Made by a program: the position numbers and the translations under genes. The notes beneath the pieces were generated by a model. It had not been told where the DNA came from. It saw only the letters and a program-made list of their open reading frames with translations, and did no database searches. Shown here piece by piece: positions 12,501 through 24,900 of a DNA stretch of 64,000 bases. Position 1 is the stretch's first letter. Every line of letters starts with the position of its first letter. This DNA is from Cyclina sinensis (Eukaryota; Mollusca; Bivalvia; Venerida; Veneridae): contig JAAONU010000019.1 of the NCBI GenBank assembly GCA_012932295.1, positions 30,605,913 to 30,669,912 of the forward strand. The letters run 5' to 3'.

Positions 12501-12985
12501 ATTGTTACCATACACAAATTCTCTTAAAGGTATCATGTGCACTCAATTTTATGTTTACTAGGAACGCGTAAAGGAACCTGGCGCCATAAAAAAAACAATA
12601 CTCACTCTATAAAACAAATATACAGTCGTTTATAGTACAAGTAATAAAGAAACAAAGTGATCAAAATGTCAGGTAAATTATGTTTTTCCTAGTATCAAAT
12701 TTGTACTGGTTATAATTCTGTCATATTCATGTATTTTTAAGAGTTCGTGCAACGGATAGAAAAAAAAAACCAGCATCGTAAAATTGTTTTCGTAAAGTCC
12801 AATAACATGCGCGTTCCTTATTACAAACTTTTCTAAGCTGTACATGTAACGGTTTCGTGTGACTTCGCCATTTTATTCCAGTGCAGAACAACACAAGTTG
12901 GCTTCCTTTAAAAAGTAAGCCAAAGAGAGGTCAGCAGCTGTCGTCACTGAAAGAATGAATCTACTTGTTTCCAAGATCATTTTGA
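9575..12985. other. AT-rich intergenic DNA
   Basis: No gene is supported. Minor structure: a 32-bp tandem duplication at 9757-9820 (ATTCATCCACAAAA followed by GTTTCGC), and a GAT-rich imperfect microsatellite at about 12260-12385. Confidence 0.6.
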
Positions 12986-14214
12986 ATTTTCTGTACGGAA
13001 AATTGCCAGTATTATATTCCTATATGTACAATTGGAGCGGGGTTATTGTTATCCAATATTATGTAATTCTATGTTTTGATTGGCTGTTAGAAGATCCGAT
13101 TATTGCCGAAGCATTACGTATTTTTACGATGTACTACCTGTTGAATCAATTTGCGAAGTTGTGATATTCCGGAAATCCTCGGACAGAATTACGAACAGAA
13201 TCACGTGACTGTCTGGTAATATTGTGTAGGAACATAATTTATGTTATTGTTTTGAAATCTATTAATAGTAACAAGTAACTGATAAGAGATACAGGTAACT
13301 TTTTGATGGCTGGCAAAAATATGGCGGTTGATAAAAATGCAAAACATAGTAATTTTGTAATTACAGTTACAAAGTCATTTTTCATCAAACAATTCAATAT
13401 TTTATATCATTTAAAAGGTCTGTAAACGCAAATTTTACATATATAAAAAATAATTTTCAAAACTGTTCACTTTCTTGTTTGTAAATGGTTAAACTTAGTG
13501 GATCTAAGCTGCTAGAAAAATGCTGAAAAAATGCTGAAACGACAGGTATAAATTAGTTTAGTTCTCTTTTTAAAAAGCAAAAATTCAAAATCTGCTTATA
13601 TTTTCAAAATATGAATTTAAAGAGCTTTCAAATGATGTAAAATGATACAATGTTTTATGTTTAATGTTTTCAAATAATAAAATTCGGCTCACGAAGAAAA
13701 AAGACATCTTAAGTTAAAAATTCTGTCTGGTTCCTGGAAGTACTTTGCTACGACAGTGACTGTTCCTCACCTGGTCTTTAATATGTTGAATTATATCAAA
13801 GTAATCAAAGCATGGTCATAGTTTATTATCATAATTGATATTACAAGTATATTTGTTATTCTATTCAAGCAAGTTTGTTATTCTGTTCAAGCATGTTATT
13901 CCATGAAATTCACGTTATTTATTACTTAACAAAACAAACACTGTTTCAGAATAATCATAATTATCACCATTAACGTCAAGAGATATATGGAAATAAAAGG
14001 TTGAACAATTATGTTGTTGTTCGTTAAAAACTGTGCATTACATTAGTTATAATATGTCTGAACAAGACAGGTAATCAATTTAAAGATATATATTAAATTT
14101 CTTTTTACTGGCGTCTGAAAACAAAATAGAATGCTGTAGCTAAAGGTTCCTTAAAAATGCAGTAAAAACCGTACACTCAAATGGACTCAAGTCCATTTGA
14201 ATTTTCCTTGTTTA
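12986..14214 (+). mobile_element. dispersed element copy A, 1.23 kb
   Basis: The whole segment, from TTTTCTGTACGGAAAATTG to AATTTTCCTTGTTTA, matches the inverse of 33968-35218 at about 90% by eye. The shared boundaries define an element. Its ends have a weak inverted similarity (GGAAAATT). A 57-codon stretch is open in both copies but ends at different stops, so I do not call it a gene. Copy A has no obvious target duplication. Confidence 0.7.
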
Positions 14215-15903
14215 AACGTTCTGTGACTTAAATAATTATAAAAACTACTAACCTAACTACTATTAATAGTTATAGCTAATTAGGCAAAATGACCGAAACT
14301 GACTATAACTTAGTTATTTCAAATGTTTTTATAGTGGCGTATCTATTATCTAAATAAATGAAACAAATTAATAAACCTCATGTATTTCATACCTTGTAGA
14401 ATCTTGGGGATCTTCTTATAAGCCCCTAAGGCTTTACTCCCCCCTCTTTTACAACAATGCATGTAGTTGTTGAAGCCAGAACTCCCATGTTAAGCTGCTG
14501 CTTTTTTAGGCTCATTAAGTTTTGTTTTCCCTTTCAAGCTTTTATTACACCTTTCTTAGTCCAAATGTTTTACAAAATAATCAACGATAGTATCTGTTAA
14601 GCTGGACTAAATATTAAAAGGGCGTAAATTTGATCCAAATCGAAGAAATGGACTTATCAAAAATGCTCTGAAATTCGTGAAAAATATTTACCATTTTTTC
14701 ATGACCTTGGCCATCGTCAGAAACCCACGTTCGATCCATTCCGTTTCACTCTATTTATCTACCGTACATAATGTAGTTGTGCGGAATATGTACCGGGGGT
14801 CACCGACGATGGACGTTGGCTAAATATTAATAATTTGTTCAACAGGCTGATGAGTTTCTGAGAAAAAAAAATGCATTTTAGAATTTGTAGTTTTTAAAAA
14901 GTAGCATGCATAATAAGAAATGCATCCCTATAATTGTATTTTTGTGTGTTTAGTTAAGGGAATACAAAATTATTCTGTACGTTCTGTTCATAATGGGCCG
15001 TTTTAATAATGGGCCGTTTTGAGCCGTTTTAACCATGGACCGTTTTGACCCGATGTTAAATTTTGGTTTCGTTTAAATGAATTCGTATTTTGATTCGGAG
15101 CATGCGCATAACTATCTTTGTAGACTGGTTTTCATGATTTTAGGCTTAATATGAGATCATTAACTAAAATTCGATACGCAAAAATGGATGCCGCCAGCAA
15201 TTAAAGCCAACACTGTGGAGAGGTCTGATGACCTCTCCAATAAACAAAGCACCTAAAAACACGGCGACAAAGTGCCTACAGTACAAAGTACATGTACAGA
15301 TCTTTACTGTGGGTGCAAATGTACATGGAGCATTTTTATACAGAAAAGTATAAAGTTATCTAAACTAGCGTTTGAATGTAGAAGTTAGGGAGTGAACATG
15401 AATCGAAGGATTGCCTCTAATAATGGCTAACCCTATTACCCTGTTCATGGTCTGCCCAACACCTCCCATTTCCTTTCAGTGTTCTCCCCTCAATTCTTGT
15501 ACTTCGTGGAGTTTGGTTAAGGTAATTTTTCTATCTTCAAAGTTAAGAGACGCGTGTAGTTTAGAATATATCGCATACCTATTTACATTTTTAAAACCGC
15601 TAAAATCTATTTGTATGAAAATTGGTTTCTACTTCCTTAAATAAAATGTGAGTATTTTGTTTTTAAATTGACAGTTAACTGAAAATGGTGACAGATGTCA
15701 GTACTAGATAGATGTAATGGCTTCAAGATATTTATTTGGATAATAAATTGTCCGTTTCTTTTTTAAATTTTAAATCATATGCGTATCAGAAGTCAACAGT
15801 AATTGCAATGCATTTGTTTTTATCCGATGAAAGAATACTTCTTGCTTGATGAAAGGTGTAATAAATTGGCCGATTACCTCTCCTTCTATCTTCTGTACTA
15901 TTA
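14215..15903. other. intergenic DNA with short repeats and a perfect hairpin
   Basis: The motif ATGGGCCGTTTT repeats about four times with variation at 14991-15055. A perfect 10-bp stem hairpin (TGGAGAGGTC, loop TGAT) lies at 15216-15239. No gene is supported. Confidence 0.55.
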
Positions 15904-16145
15904 ACAAATTGGCTGCTTAAAAAAGCATCCAATGGGTTATGCCAAATAGTTGAAATTTTACATGTGCTCACACCTTGATACAATATTTCTTGCGATATTG
16001 ATAGTTGTCTTCCTGTTTTAATGTTTCTGTCCATGTTAGTGAATACTGTCAGTGTGTGAACAAAGCAAGTAATTTTATTACAATACATAGACTATGATAG
16101 TATTATAAGTCTTTAAAAACACAGGATGTAGTGTATAGACTATTA
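15904..16145. repeat. direct repeat, copy 1 (about 240 bp)
   Basis: Matches 16480-16708 in the same orientation, sharing CCAATGGGTTATGC, CAATATTTCTTGCGA, AATGTTTCTGTCCATGT and CACAGGATGTA in the same order. Probably two fragments of one dispersed element. Confidence 0.75.
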
Positions 16146-16479
16146 AATATTTTCTTTGAGAACTCAACTACGATCATCTATTTTTTCAAATAATTTAAGT
16201 ATCGAAAATAGAATTAAAAAGGGAAAATAATAAAAACGGAACAGCATAGCAGTTTTACATTTTACAAGACCAATATTTCCAGTGTGTATTATATTCACTT
16301 ACACATTTGAAATGAAATCACTGTATTTTGCATTTTTGTTGTCCCTAAGGCGCATAACCCCCAAAAACAGGTTAACAGATTTGTTGAACAAACCACACAA
16401 GTTTCAGTTATTCAATTTATGTCGCTAAAGCACTCACAGTAACTCAAGTGGGTAAGTGGGTAACAATATTAGAAAATAA

Positions 16480-16708
16480 GTTGGCAGCTTAAAAAAACAC
16501 CCAATGGGTTATGCTCAAAATTGATTGTACATGTGATCACAACTTGATGCAATATTTCTTGCGACATTGCTTGTTATGTTCTTGCTTCAATGTTTCTGTC
16601 CATGTAAGTATATATTGTCAGAGTGTAAACAAAGTTTGCAAGCCATTTTATTACAATATACAATATTATAAGTATTTACAAGCACAGGATGTAATGAATG
16701 CACTATAA
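16480..16708. repeat. direct repeat, copy 2
   Basis: Second copy of 15904-16145, offset by about 575 bp and diverged by substitutions and small indels. A shorter relative of its left edge (GGGTGTCTTAAAAAACATC) appears near 17158. Confidence 0.75.
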
Positions 16709-17954
16709 ATACCGACAATAAATAAGCTCAGATAGATAGAGCAATACACAGTTATTTTAGCAACGCTTACATCGCCGGCTGGCATTATAGGCATTTTCAG
16801 AATTCTAGGAGATTGTAAGTCTGTTGTACATACAGTATGTAATTTTTAATTTTATTGCTGTCGTTATTAAAACCTATTCAAAATACTATATCAATTACAA
16901 TCAATGTCTTTGCTAAATTTAAACACATCTTTTACGTAAAAACACAAACAAATATTTGGCACTCTCGCTAGTAAACATTATGAGAAATCTAATGATTGCA
17001 AGGTCGCAAATGGGGTCGCAGATAGGATAGTAGGCCGCAGAATAAGGATGTTCGAAAATACGCTGTTACATATTTTGTTGTCATTAGACGCTCTGTCGCA
17101 GTTAGCAAACTCGCCACTATACTGGGTGATGCCCAAAGGGGCATAACCCAAAACAAATGGGTGTCTTAAAAAACATCTACCGGATTTAAATTAACGCTTG
17201 ATTCTTGGAGTAAATATTCTCTAGATAAACAGTCAATAAAGTTTGATCAAACGATCAACATTGAAAGTCCGTCGGAGTCGCTGTACATACTCCCACTCCA
17301 ACACAAGCACCTGGATACCCTAAAATATGCTAAATATATTGTAAAATTAGTGAAAACTGGCGTTATGGTTCAAAAATATTGTAGGCTATTAAAAACGCTG
17401 CATATAACTTCGTGTGAAATCTTGCGGAAACCATCCAAATCTAAAAATAAACCGCGCGTGTGGCAATGGTTTATACTGGGCATGTTTTAAAAATTCTATT
17501 AGCCCAGACTCGGGTTCCTTCAATGTTCCTCATTCGTTTGAATCTTTGAGACAGGGTTCGGAAAGAAGTCAAATTAACAGGACATTTATCATGCGAAATT
17601 GACCCTGCTACCTGTGTAACCAATTCTCATATTACATTTAGCCCGCACACGTTTTCATTTCGTCATCATACCAGTAATTATACAGAAAATGAAGCTCTGA
17701 AGATGGTACATAAATTTTGAAATCTGTTCAATATCGTTTACCATAAAAATGAGGCTAGGATTCCCCTATTTCGCCCCATTGAAGTACTAATGTCATTATT
17801 GAAATTTATAATCGTCAAATGACATATTGGTGATTAGGGTATTTTTTCGATAATTTCCTGATTGGTGAAATAATTATCCAGTGACCTTCACTTGAACAAT
17901 CGTTACCAGTACATAAAAGTCAATATTATCTTCTACGTATCTTCTTATTATTAT
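16709..17954. other. intergenic DNA, nothing recognised
   Basis: No supported coding region or structured RNA. A 62-codon open frame near 17414 has no recognisable family features. Confidence 0.55.
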
Positions 17955-18205
17955 GTTCTTAAGAACAAGAAAGTCCGTAACAGAAAGATGCAATGCATCT
18001 TAGAATACACAACCCAGAGCGGGATTCGAACCCTGATCTTAGCGCATCGAAGGCCAACACTCTAACCACTGAGTCAAAGAATCGATGGTTAGAGGTTGGT
18101 TGGTCTTCGATGCGCAAAGCTCGGAGTTCGAATCCCGCTCTGGGTTGTGTATTCTAAGATGCATTGCATCTTTCTGTTACGGGATTGCTTTTTCGTAAGA
18201 ATGTA
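17955..18205. mobile_element. palindromic pair of tRNA-derived SINEs
   Basis: Two copies of one SINE face each other head to head. The left copy is on the minus strand (B box GGGTTCGAATCCCGC at about 18023-18037), the right on the plus strand (GAGTTCGAATCCCGC at about 18125-18139). Both tails share CTGGGTTGTGTATTCTAAG, ATGCATTGCATC and CTGTTACGG. Arms are about 110-120 bp with a very short spacer, so the segment would fold into a long hairpin. Confidence 0.8.
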
Positions 18206-18911
18206 TTATTACAATAATCTACATGTTATATTGTCAAACTTAGCTGAACCTCGCACTTAATGAAAGAGGGTTGTTTACCTGCCCAATCATATAATTTAAG
18301 TACATTGTATTTTAAGTATACATTCAGTACTTTTTATTTTCTTGTCAGATAGGTTTAGTAAAAGTGACTGTCTTATAACACGCAAACTATGTAAATTAAT
18401 TGGTCTCCTAATTGTAGACCATCTGTTCTATAGTTTCTTTCTCATTATGTTTCTCCGTGTATTTAAGATATTTTCGTTCTGTATAATTGCTGTGACAGTT
18501 TTTCCGGCGGCCATAATGCAACGTCTTTGAAACGCTTTGACTGTCTTATTTTAAAAACCTTTGCTTTGTTCTGTTATTCATTCGTGCTATTCAGATGAAA
18601 TCTCGTTCTATGCTCTTATCAGATGGTTATGATCACTCCATTACAATTATGTTGTAAAAGTCGATATATTATTGCGTTAAAACACATAATGTTAGGTTAT
18701 CTCAAACTCGCCCTATGGTTCATTATTCTGATACCTAATTACAGAAACCTAATATGTTAAGTATTCTGTTACGTTGTTTTCTGTTGACTGAAATGTTATG
18801 CTGTCGAAAGAAAAATATACTGGGCCTGTCATCATTCTGTGACATTTTGTTCAGTACTTATTAATTTATTATAACCATATTTCAGTTTATTTTTCTTTAT
18901 TTTTGTCACAG
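18206..18911. other. intergenic DNA flanking the satellite
   Basis: No gene is supported. Short decayed satellite-like words (CAGTTTAGTTTCATTTTGTC) begin at the right edge. Confidence 0.5.
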
Positions 18912-21900
18912 TTTAGTTTCATTTTGTCTTAGTTAAGCTGGTTAACGTTTAGTTTTGTCGTGTCTTTGTTAGGTTGCTTAACGTTTAGTTTTGTCGTGTC
19001 TTAGTTAAGCTGGTAAACGTTTAGTTTTGTCGTGTCTTAGTAAGGTTGGTTAACGTTTAGTTTTGTCGTGTCTTAGTTAGGTTGGTTAACAATTAGTTTT
19101 GTCGTGTCTTAGTTAGGTTGGTTAACATTTAGTTTTGTCGTGTCTTAGTTAAGCTGGTTAACGTTTAATTTTGTTGTGTCTTAGTTAGGTTGGTTAACAA
19201 TTAGTTTTGTTGTGTCTTAGTTAGGCTGGTTAACGTTTAGTTTTGTCGTGTCTTAGTTAAGCTGGTTAACGTTTAGTTTTGTCGTGTCTTAGTTAAGCTG
19301 GTTAACGTTTAGTTTTGACGTGTCATAGTTAAGCTGGTTAACGTTGAGTTTTGTCGTGTTATAGTTAAGTTGGTTAACGTTCAGTTTTGTCTTGTCTTAG
19401 TTAAGCTGGTAAACGTTTAGTTTTGTCGTGTCTTAGTTAGGTTGGTTAACGTTTAGGTTTGACGTGTCATAGATAAGCTGGTTAAAGTTTAGTTTTGTTG
19501 TGTCATAGTTAAGCTGGTTAACGTTTATGTTTGTCGTGTCTTAGTTAAGCTGGTTAACGTTTATTTATGTCGTGTCTTAGTTAAGTTGGTTAACGTTTAC
19601 TTTTTTCGTGTTATAGTTAAGCTGGCTAACGTTTAGTTTTCTTATGTCTTAGTTAAGCCGGTTAACGTTTAGTTTTGTCGTGTCTTAGTTAAACTGGTTA
19701 ACGTTTAGTTTTTGTCGTGTCTTAGTTTAGCTGGCTAACGTTTAGTTTACTCATGTCTTAGTTAAGCCGGTAAACGTTTAGTTTTGTCGTGTTTAGTTAA
19801 GCCGGTTAACAATTAGTTTTGTCGTGTCTTAGTTAGGTTGGTTAACAATAAGTTTTCTCGTGTCTTAGTTAAGCTGGTTAACGTTCAGTTTTGTCGTGTC
19901 TTAGTAAAGCTGGTAAACGTTTAGTTTTGTCGTGTCTTAGTTAGGCTGGTTAACGTTTAGTTTTGTCGTGTCTTAGTTAAGTTGGTTAACGTTTAGTTTT
20001 ATCGTGTCATAGTTAAGCAGGTTAACGTTTAGTTTTGTCGTGTCATAGTTAAGCTGGTTAACGTTTAGTTTAGTCGTGTCTTAGTTAAGCTGGTTAACGT
20101 TTAGTTTTGTCTTGTCTTAGTTAGGTTGATTAACGTTTAGTTTTGTCGTGTCATATTTAAGCTGGTTAACGTTTAGTTTTGTCGTGTCATAGTTAAGCTG
20201 GTTAACGTTTAGTTTTGTCGTGTCATAGTTAAGCTGGTTAACGTTTAGTTTAGTCGTGTCTTAGTTAAGCTGGTTAACGTTTAGTTTTGTCGTGTCTTAG
20301 TTAGGTTGATTAACGTTTAGTTTTGTCGTGTCATATTTAAGCTGGTTAACGTTTAGTTTTGTCGTGTCATAGTTAAGCTGGTTAACGTTTAGTTTTGACG
20401 TGTCTTAGTTAAGCTGGTAAACGTTTAGTTTTGTCGTGTCTTAGTTAGGTTGGTAAACGTTTAGTTTTGTCGTGTCTTAGTTAAGTTGGTTAACGTTCAG
20501 TTTTGTCGTGTCATAGTTAAGCAGGTTAACGTTTAGTTTTGTTGTGTCATAGTTAAGCAGGTTAACGTTTAGTTTTGTCGTGTCATAGTTAAGCTGGCTA
20601 ACGTTTAATTTTCTTATGTCTTAGTTAAGCTGGTTAACCTTTAGTTCTGTTGTGTCTTAGTTAAGTTAGTTAACGTTTAGTTTTGTCGTGTTTTAGTTAA
20701 GCTGGCTTACGTTTAGTTTTCTCATGTCTTAGTTAAGCCGGTTAATGTTTAGTTTAGTCGTGTCTTAGTTAAGTTGGTAAACATTTAGTTTTGTCGTGTC
20801 TTAGTTTAGCTGGCTGACGTTAAGTTTTCTCATGTCTTAGTTAAGCCGGTTAATGTTTAGTTTAGTCGTGTCTTAGTTAAGTTGGTAAACATTTAGTTTT
20901 GTCGTGTCTTAGTTTAGCTGGCTGACGTTTAGTTTTCTCATGTCTTAGTTAAGCCGGTTAATGTTTAGTTTAGTCGTGTCTTAGTTAGGTTGATTAACGT
21001 TTAGTTTTGTCGTGTCATAGTTAAGTTGGTTAACGTTTAGTTTTATCGTGTCATAGTTAAGCAGGTTAACGTTTAGTTTTGTCGTGTCATAGTTAAGCTG
21101 GTTAACGTTTAGTTTAGTCGTGTCTTAGTTAAGCTGGTTAACGTTTAGTTTTGTCTTGTCTTAGTTAGGTTGATTAACGTTTAGTTTTGTCGTGTCATAT
21201 TTAAGCTGGTTAACGTTTAGTTTTGTCGTGTCATAGTTAAGCTGGTTAACGTTTAGTTTTGTCGTGTCATAGTTAAGCTGGTTAACGTTTAGTTTAGTCG
21301 TGTCTTAGTTAAGCTGGTTAACGTTTAGTTTTGTCGTGTCTTAGTTAGGTTGATTAACGTTTAGTTTTGTCGTGTCATATTTAAGCTGGTTAACGTTTAG
21401 TTTTGTCGTGTCATAGTTAAGCTGGTTAACGTTTAGTTTTGACGTGTCTTAGTTAAGCTGGTAAACGTTTAGTTTTGTCGTGTCTTAGTTAGGTTGGTAA
21501 ACGTTTAGTTTTGTCGTGTCTTAGTTAAGTTGGTTAACGTTCAGTTTTGTCGTGTCATAGTTAAGCAGGTTAACGTTTAGTTTTGTTGTGTCATAGTTAA
21601 GCAGGTTAACGTTTAGTTTTGTCGTGTCATAGTTAAGCTGGCTAACGTTTAATTTTCTTATGTCTTAGTTAAGCTGGTTAACCTTTAGTTCTGTTGTGTC
21701 TTAGTTAAGTTAGTTAACGTTTAGTTTTGTCGTGTTTTAGTTAAGCTGGCTTACGTTTAGTTTTCTCATGTCTTAGTTAAGCCGGTTAATGTTTAGTTTA
21801 GTCGTGTCTTAGTTAAGTTGGTAAACATTTAGTTTTGTCGTGTCTTAGTTTAGCTGGCTGACGTTAAGTTTTCTCATGTCTTAGTTAAGCCGGTTAATGT

Positions 21901-24900
21901 TTAGTTTAGTCGTGTCTTAGTTAAGTTGGTAAACATTTAGTTTTGTCGTGTCTTAGTTTAGCTGGCTGACGTTTAGTTTTCTCATGTCTTAGTTAAGCCG
22001 GTTAATGTTTAGTTTAGTCGTGTCTTAGTTAGGTTGATTAACGTTTAGTTTTGTCGTGTCATAGTTAAGCTGGTTAACGTTTAGTTTTGTCGTGTCTTAG
22101 TAAAGCTGGTTAATGTTTAGTTTTGTCGTGTCTTAGATAAGTTGGTTAACGTTTAGTTTTGTCGTGGTTTAGTTAAGCTGGCTAACGTTTAGTTTTCTTA
22201 TGTCTTAGTTAAGCTGGTTAACCTTTAGTTGTGTTGTGTCTTAGTTAAGTTAGTTAACGTTTAGTTTTGTCGTGTTTTAGTTAAGCTGGCTAACGTTTAG
22301 TTTTCTCATGTCTTAGTTAAGCCGGTTAATCTTTAGTTTAGTCGTGTCTTAGTTAAGTTGGTAAACATTTAGTTTTGTCGTGTCTTAGTTTAGCTGGCTG
22401 ACGTTTAGTTTTCTCATGTCTTAGTTAAGCCGGTTAACGTTTAGGTTTGTCATGTCTTAGTTAAGCTGGTTAATATTTAGTTTTGGCGTGTCTTAGTTAA
22501 GCTGGTTAACAATTAGTTTGTCGTGTCATAGTTAAGTTGGCTAACATTTAGTTTTGTCGTGTTATAGATAAGCTGGTTAAAGTTTAGTTTTGTCGTGTCA
22601 TAGTTAAGTTGGTTAACGTTTAGTTTTGTCGGGTCATAGTTAAGCTCGTAAACGTTTAGTTTTGTCGTGGGTTAGTTTAGCGGACTAACGTTTAGTTTTC
22701 TCATGTCTTAGTTAAGCCGGTTAACGTTTAGTTTTCTCGTGTCTTAGTTAAGCTGGTTAACATTTAGTTTTGTCGTGTCATATTTAAGCTGGTTAACGTT
22801 TAGTTTTGACGTGTTTAAGTTAAGCTGGCTAACGTTTAGATTTGTCATGTCTTAGTTCAGTTGGTTAACGTTTAGTTTTGTCTTGTCTTAGTTAATTTGA
22901 TTAACGTTTAGTTTTGTCGTGTCATAGTTAAGCTGGCTAACGTTTATTTTTGTTTTTTCTTAGTTAAGTTGGTTAAAGTTTAGTTTTGTTCTGTCTGAGT
23001 TAAGCTGGGTAATGTTTTTTTGTCGTGTCTTAGTTCAGCTGGTTAACGTTTAGTTTTGTCGTGTCTTAGTTAAGTTGATTAACGTTAAGTTTTGTCGTGT
23101 CTTAGTCAAGTTGATTAACGTTTAGTTTTCTTATGTCTTAGTTAAGCCGGTTAACTTTTAGTTTTCCCGTGTCTTAGTTAAGCTGGTTAACATTTAGTTT
23201 TGTCGTGTCATATTTAAGCTGGTTAACGTTTAGTTTTGACGTGTTTTAGTTAAGCTGGCTAACGTTTAGATTTGTCATGTCTTAGTTCAGTTGGTTAAGG
23301 TTTAGTTTTGTCTTGTCTTAGTTAAATTTATTAACGTTTAGTTTTGTCGTGTCATAGTTAAGTCGGTTAACGTTTACTTTGTGGTGTCTAAGTTAAGCTG
23401 GCTAACGTTAGTTAAGCTTGGTAATGTTTTTTTGTCGTGTCTTAGTTCAGCTGGTTAACGTTCAGTTTTGTCGTGTCTTAGTTAAGTTGATTAACGTTAA
23501 GTTTTGTCGTGTCTTAGTTAAGTTGATTAACGTTAAGTTTTGTCGTGTTTTAGTTAAGCTGGCTAACGTTTAGTTTTGTCGTGTCTAAGTTAAGTTGGTT
23601 AACGTTTAGTTTTGTCGTCTTATAGTTAAGTTGGTTAACGTCTAGTTTTGTCGTGTCATAGTTAAGCTCGTAAACGTTTAGTTTTGTCGTGTCTTAGTTT
23701 AGCTGACTAACGTTTAGTTCTCTCATGTCTTAGTTAAGCCGGTTAACGTTTAGTTTTGTCGTGTCTAAGTTAAGATGGTTAACATTTAGTTTTGTTTTGT
23801 CTTAGTTAAATTTATTAACGTTTAGTTTTGTCGTGTCATAGTTAAGTCGGTTAACGTTTACTTTGTGGTGTCTAAGTTAAGCTGGCTAACGTTAGTTAAG
23901 CTTGGTAATGTTTTTTTGTCGTGTCTTAGTTAAGCTGGTTAACGTTTAGTTTTGACGTGTCATATTTATGCTGGTTAACGTTTAGTTTTGTCGTGTCATA
24001 GTTAAGCTGGTTAACGTTCAGTTTTGTCGTGTCTTAGTTACGTTGATTAACGTTTAGTTTTGTCGTGTCATAGTTAAGTCGGTTAACGTTTACTTTGTGG
24101 TGTCTAAGTTAAGCTGGCTAACGTTTATTTTTGTTTTTTCTTAGTTAAGTTGGTTAAAGTTTAGTTTTGTTGTGTCTGAGTTAAGCTGGGTAATGTTTTT
24201 TTGTTGTGTCTTAGTTCAGCTGGTTAACGTTCAGTTTTGTCGTGTCTTAGTAAAATTGATTAACGTTAAGTTTTGTCGTGTATCAGTTAAGTTGATTAAC
24301 GTTTAGTTTTGTCGTGTCTGAGTTAAGCTGGCTAATGTTTAGTTTTGTCGTGTCTTAGTTAAGTTGGTTAACGTTTAGTTTTGTCGCCTCATAGTTAAGT
24401 TGGTTAACGTTTAGTTTTGTCGTGTCATAGTTCAGCTCGTAAACGTTTAGTTTTGTCGTGTCTTAGTTTAGCTGACTAACGTTTAGTTTTCTCATGTCTT
24501 AGTTAAGCCGGTTAACGTTTAGTTTTTTCGTGTCTTAGTTAAGATGGTTAACATTTAGTTTTGTCGTGTCTTAGTTAAGTTGATTAACGTTTAGTTTTGT
24601 CGTGTCATAAATAAGTCGTTTAACGTTTACTTTGTGGTGTCTAAGTTAAGCTGGCTAACGTTTATTTTTGTTTTGTCTTAGTTAAGTTGGTTAAAGTTTA
24701 GTTTTGTTGTGTCTTAGTAAAGCTTGGTAATGTTTTTTGTCGTGTCTTAGTTCAGCTGGTTAACGTTCAGTTTTGTCGTGTCTTAGTTAAGTTGATTAAC
24801 GTTAAGTTTTGTCGTGTCTAAGTTAAGTTGATTAACGTTTAGTTTTGTCGTGTCTGAGTTAAGCTGGCTAATGTTTAGTTTTGTCGTGTCTAAGTTAAGT

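Noticed and set aside
12955..13164. 69-codon open frame, partly conserved at 35.0-35.2 kb
   Set aside because: Shared only because both are copies of the same element. The two frames end at different stops and nothing in the translation resembles a transposase.
15411..15644. Possible exon or transposon fragment
   Set aside because: Neither strand gives a continuous translation with recognisable motifs; frames close quickly on the minus strand.
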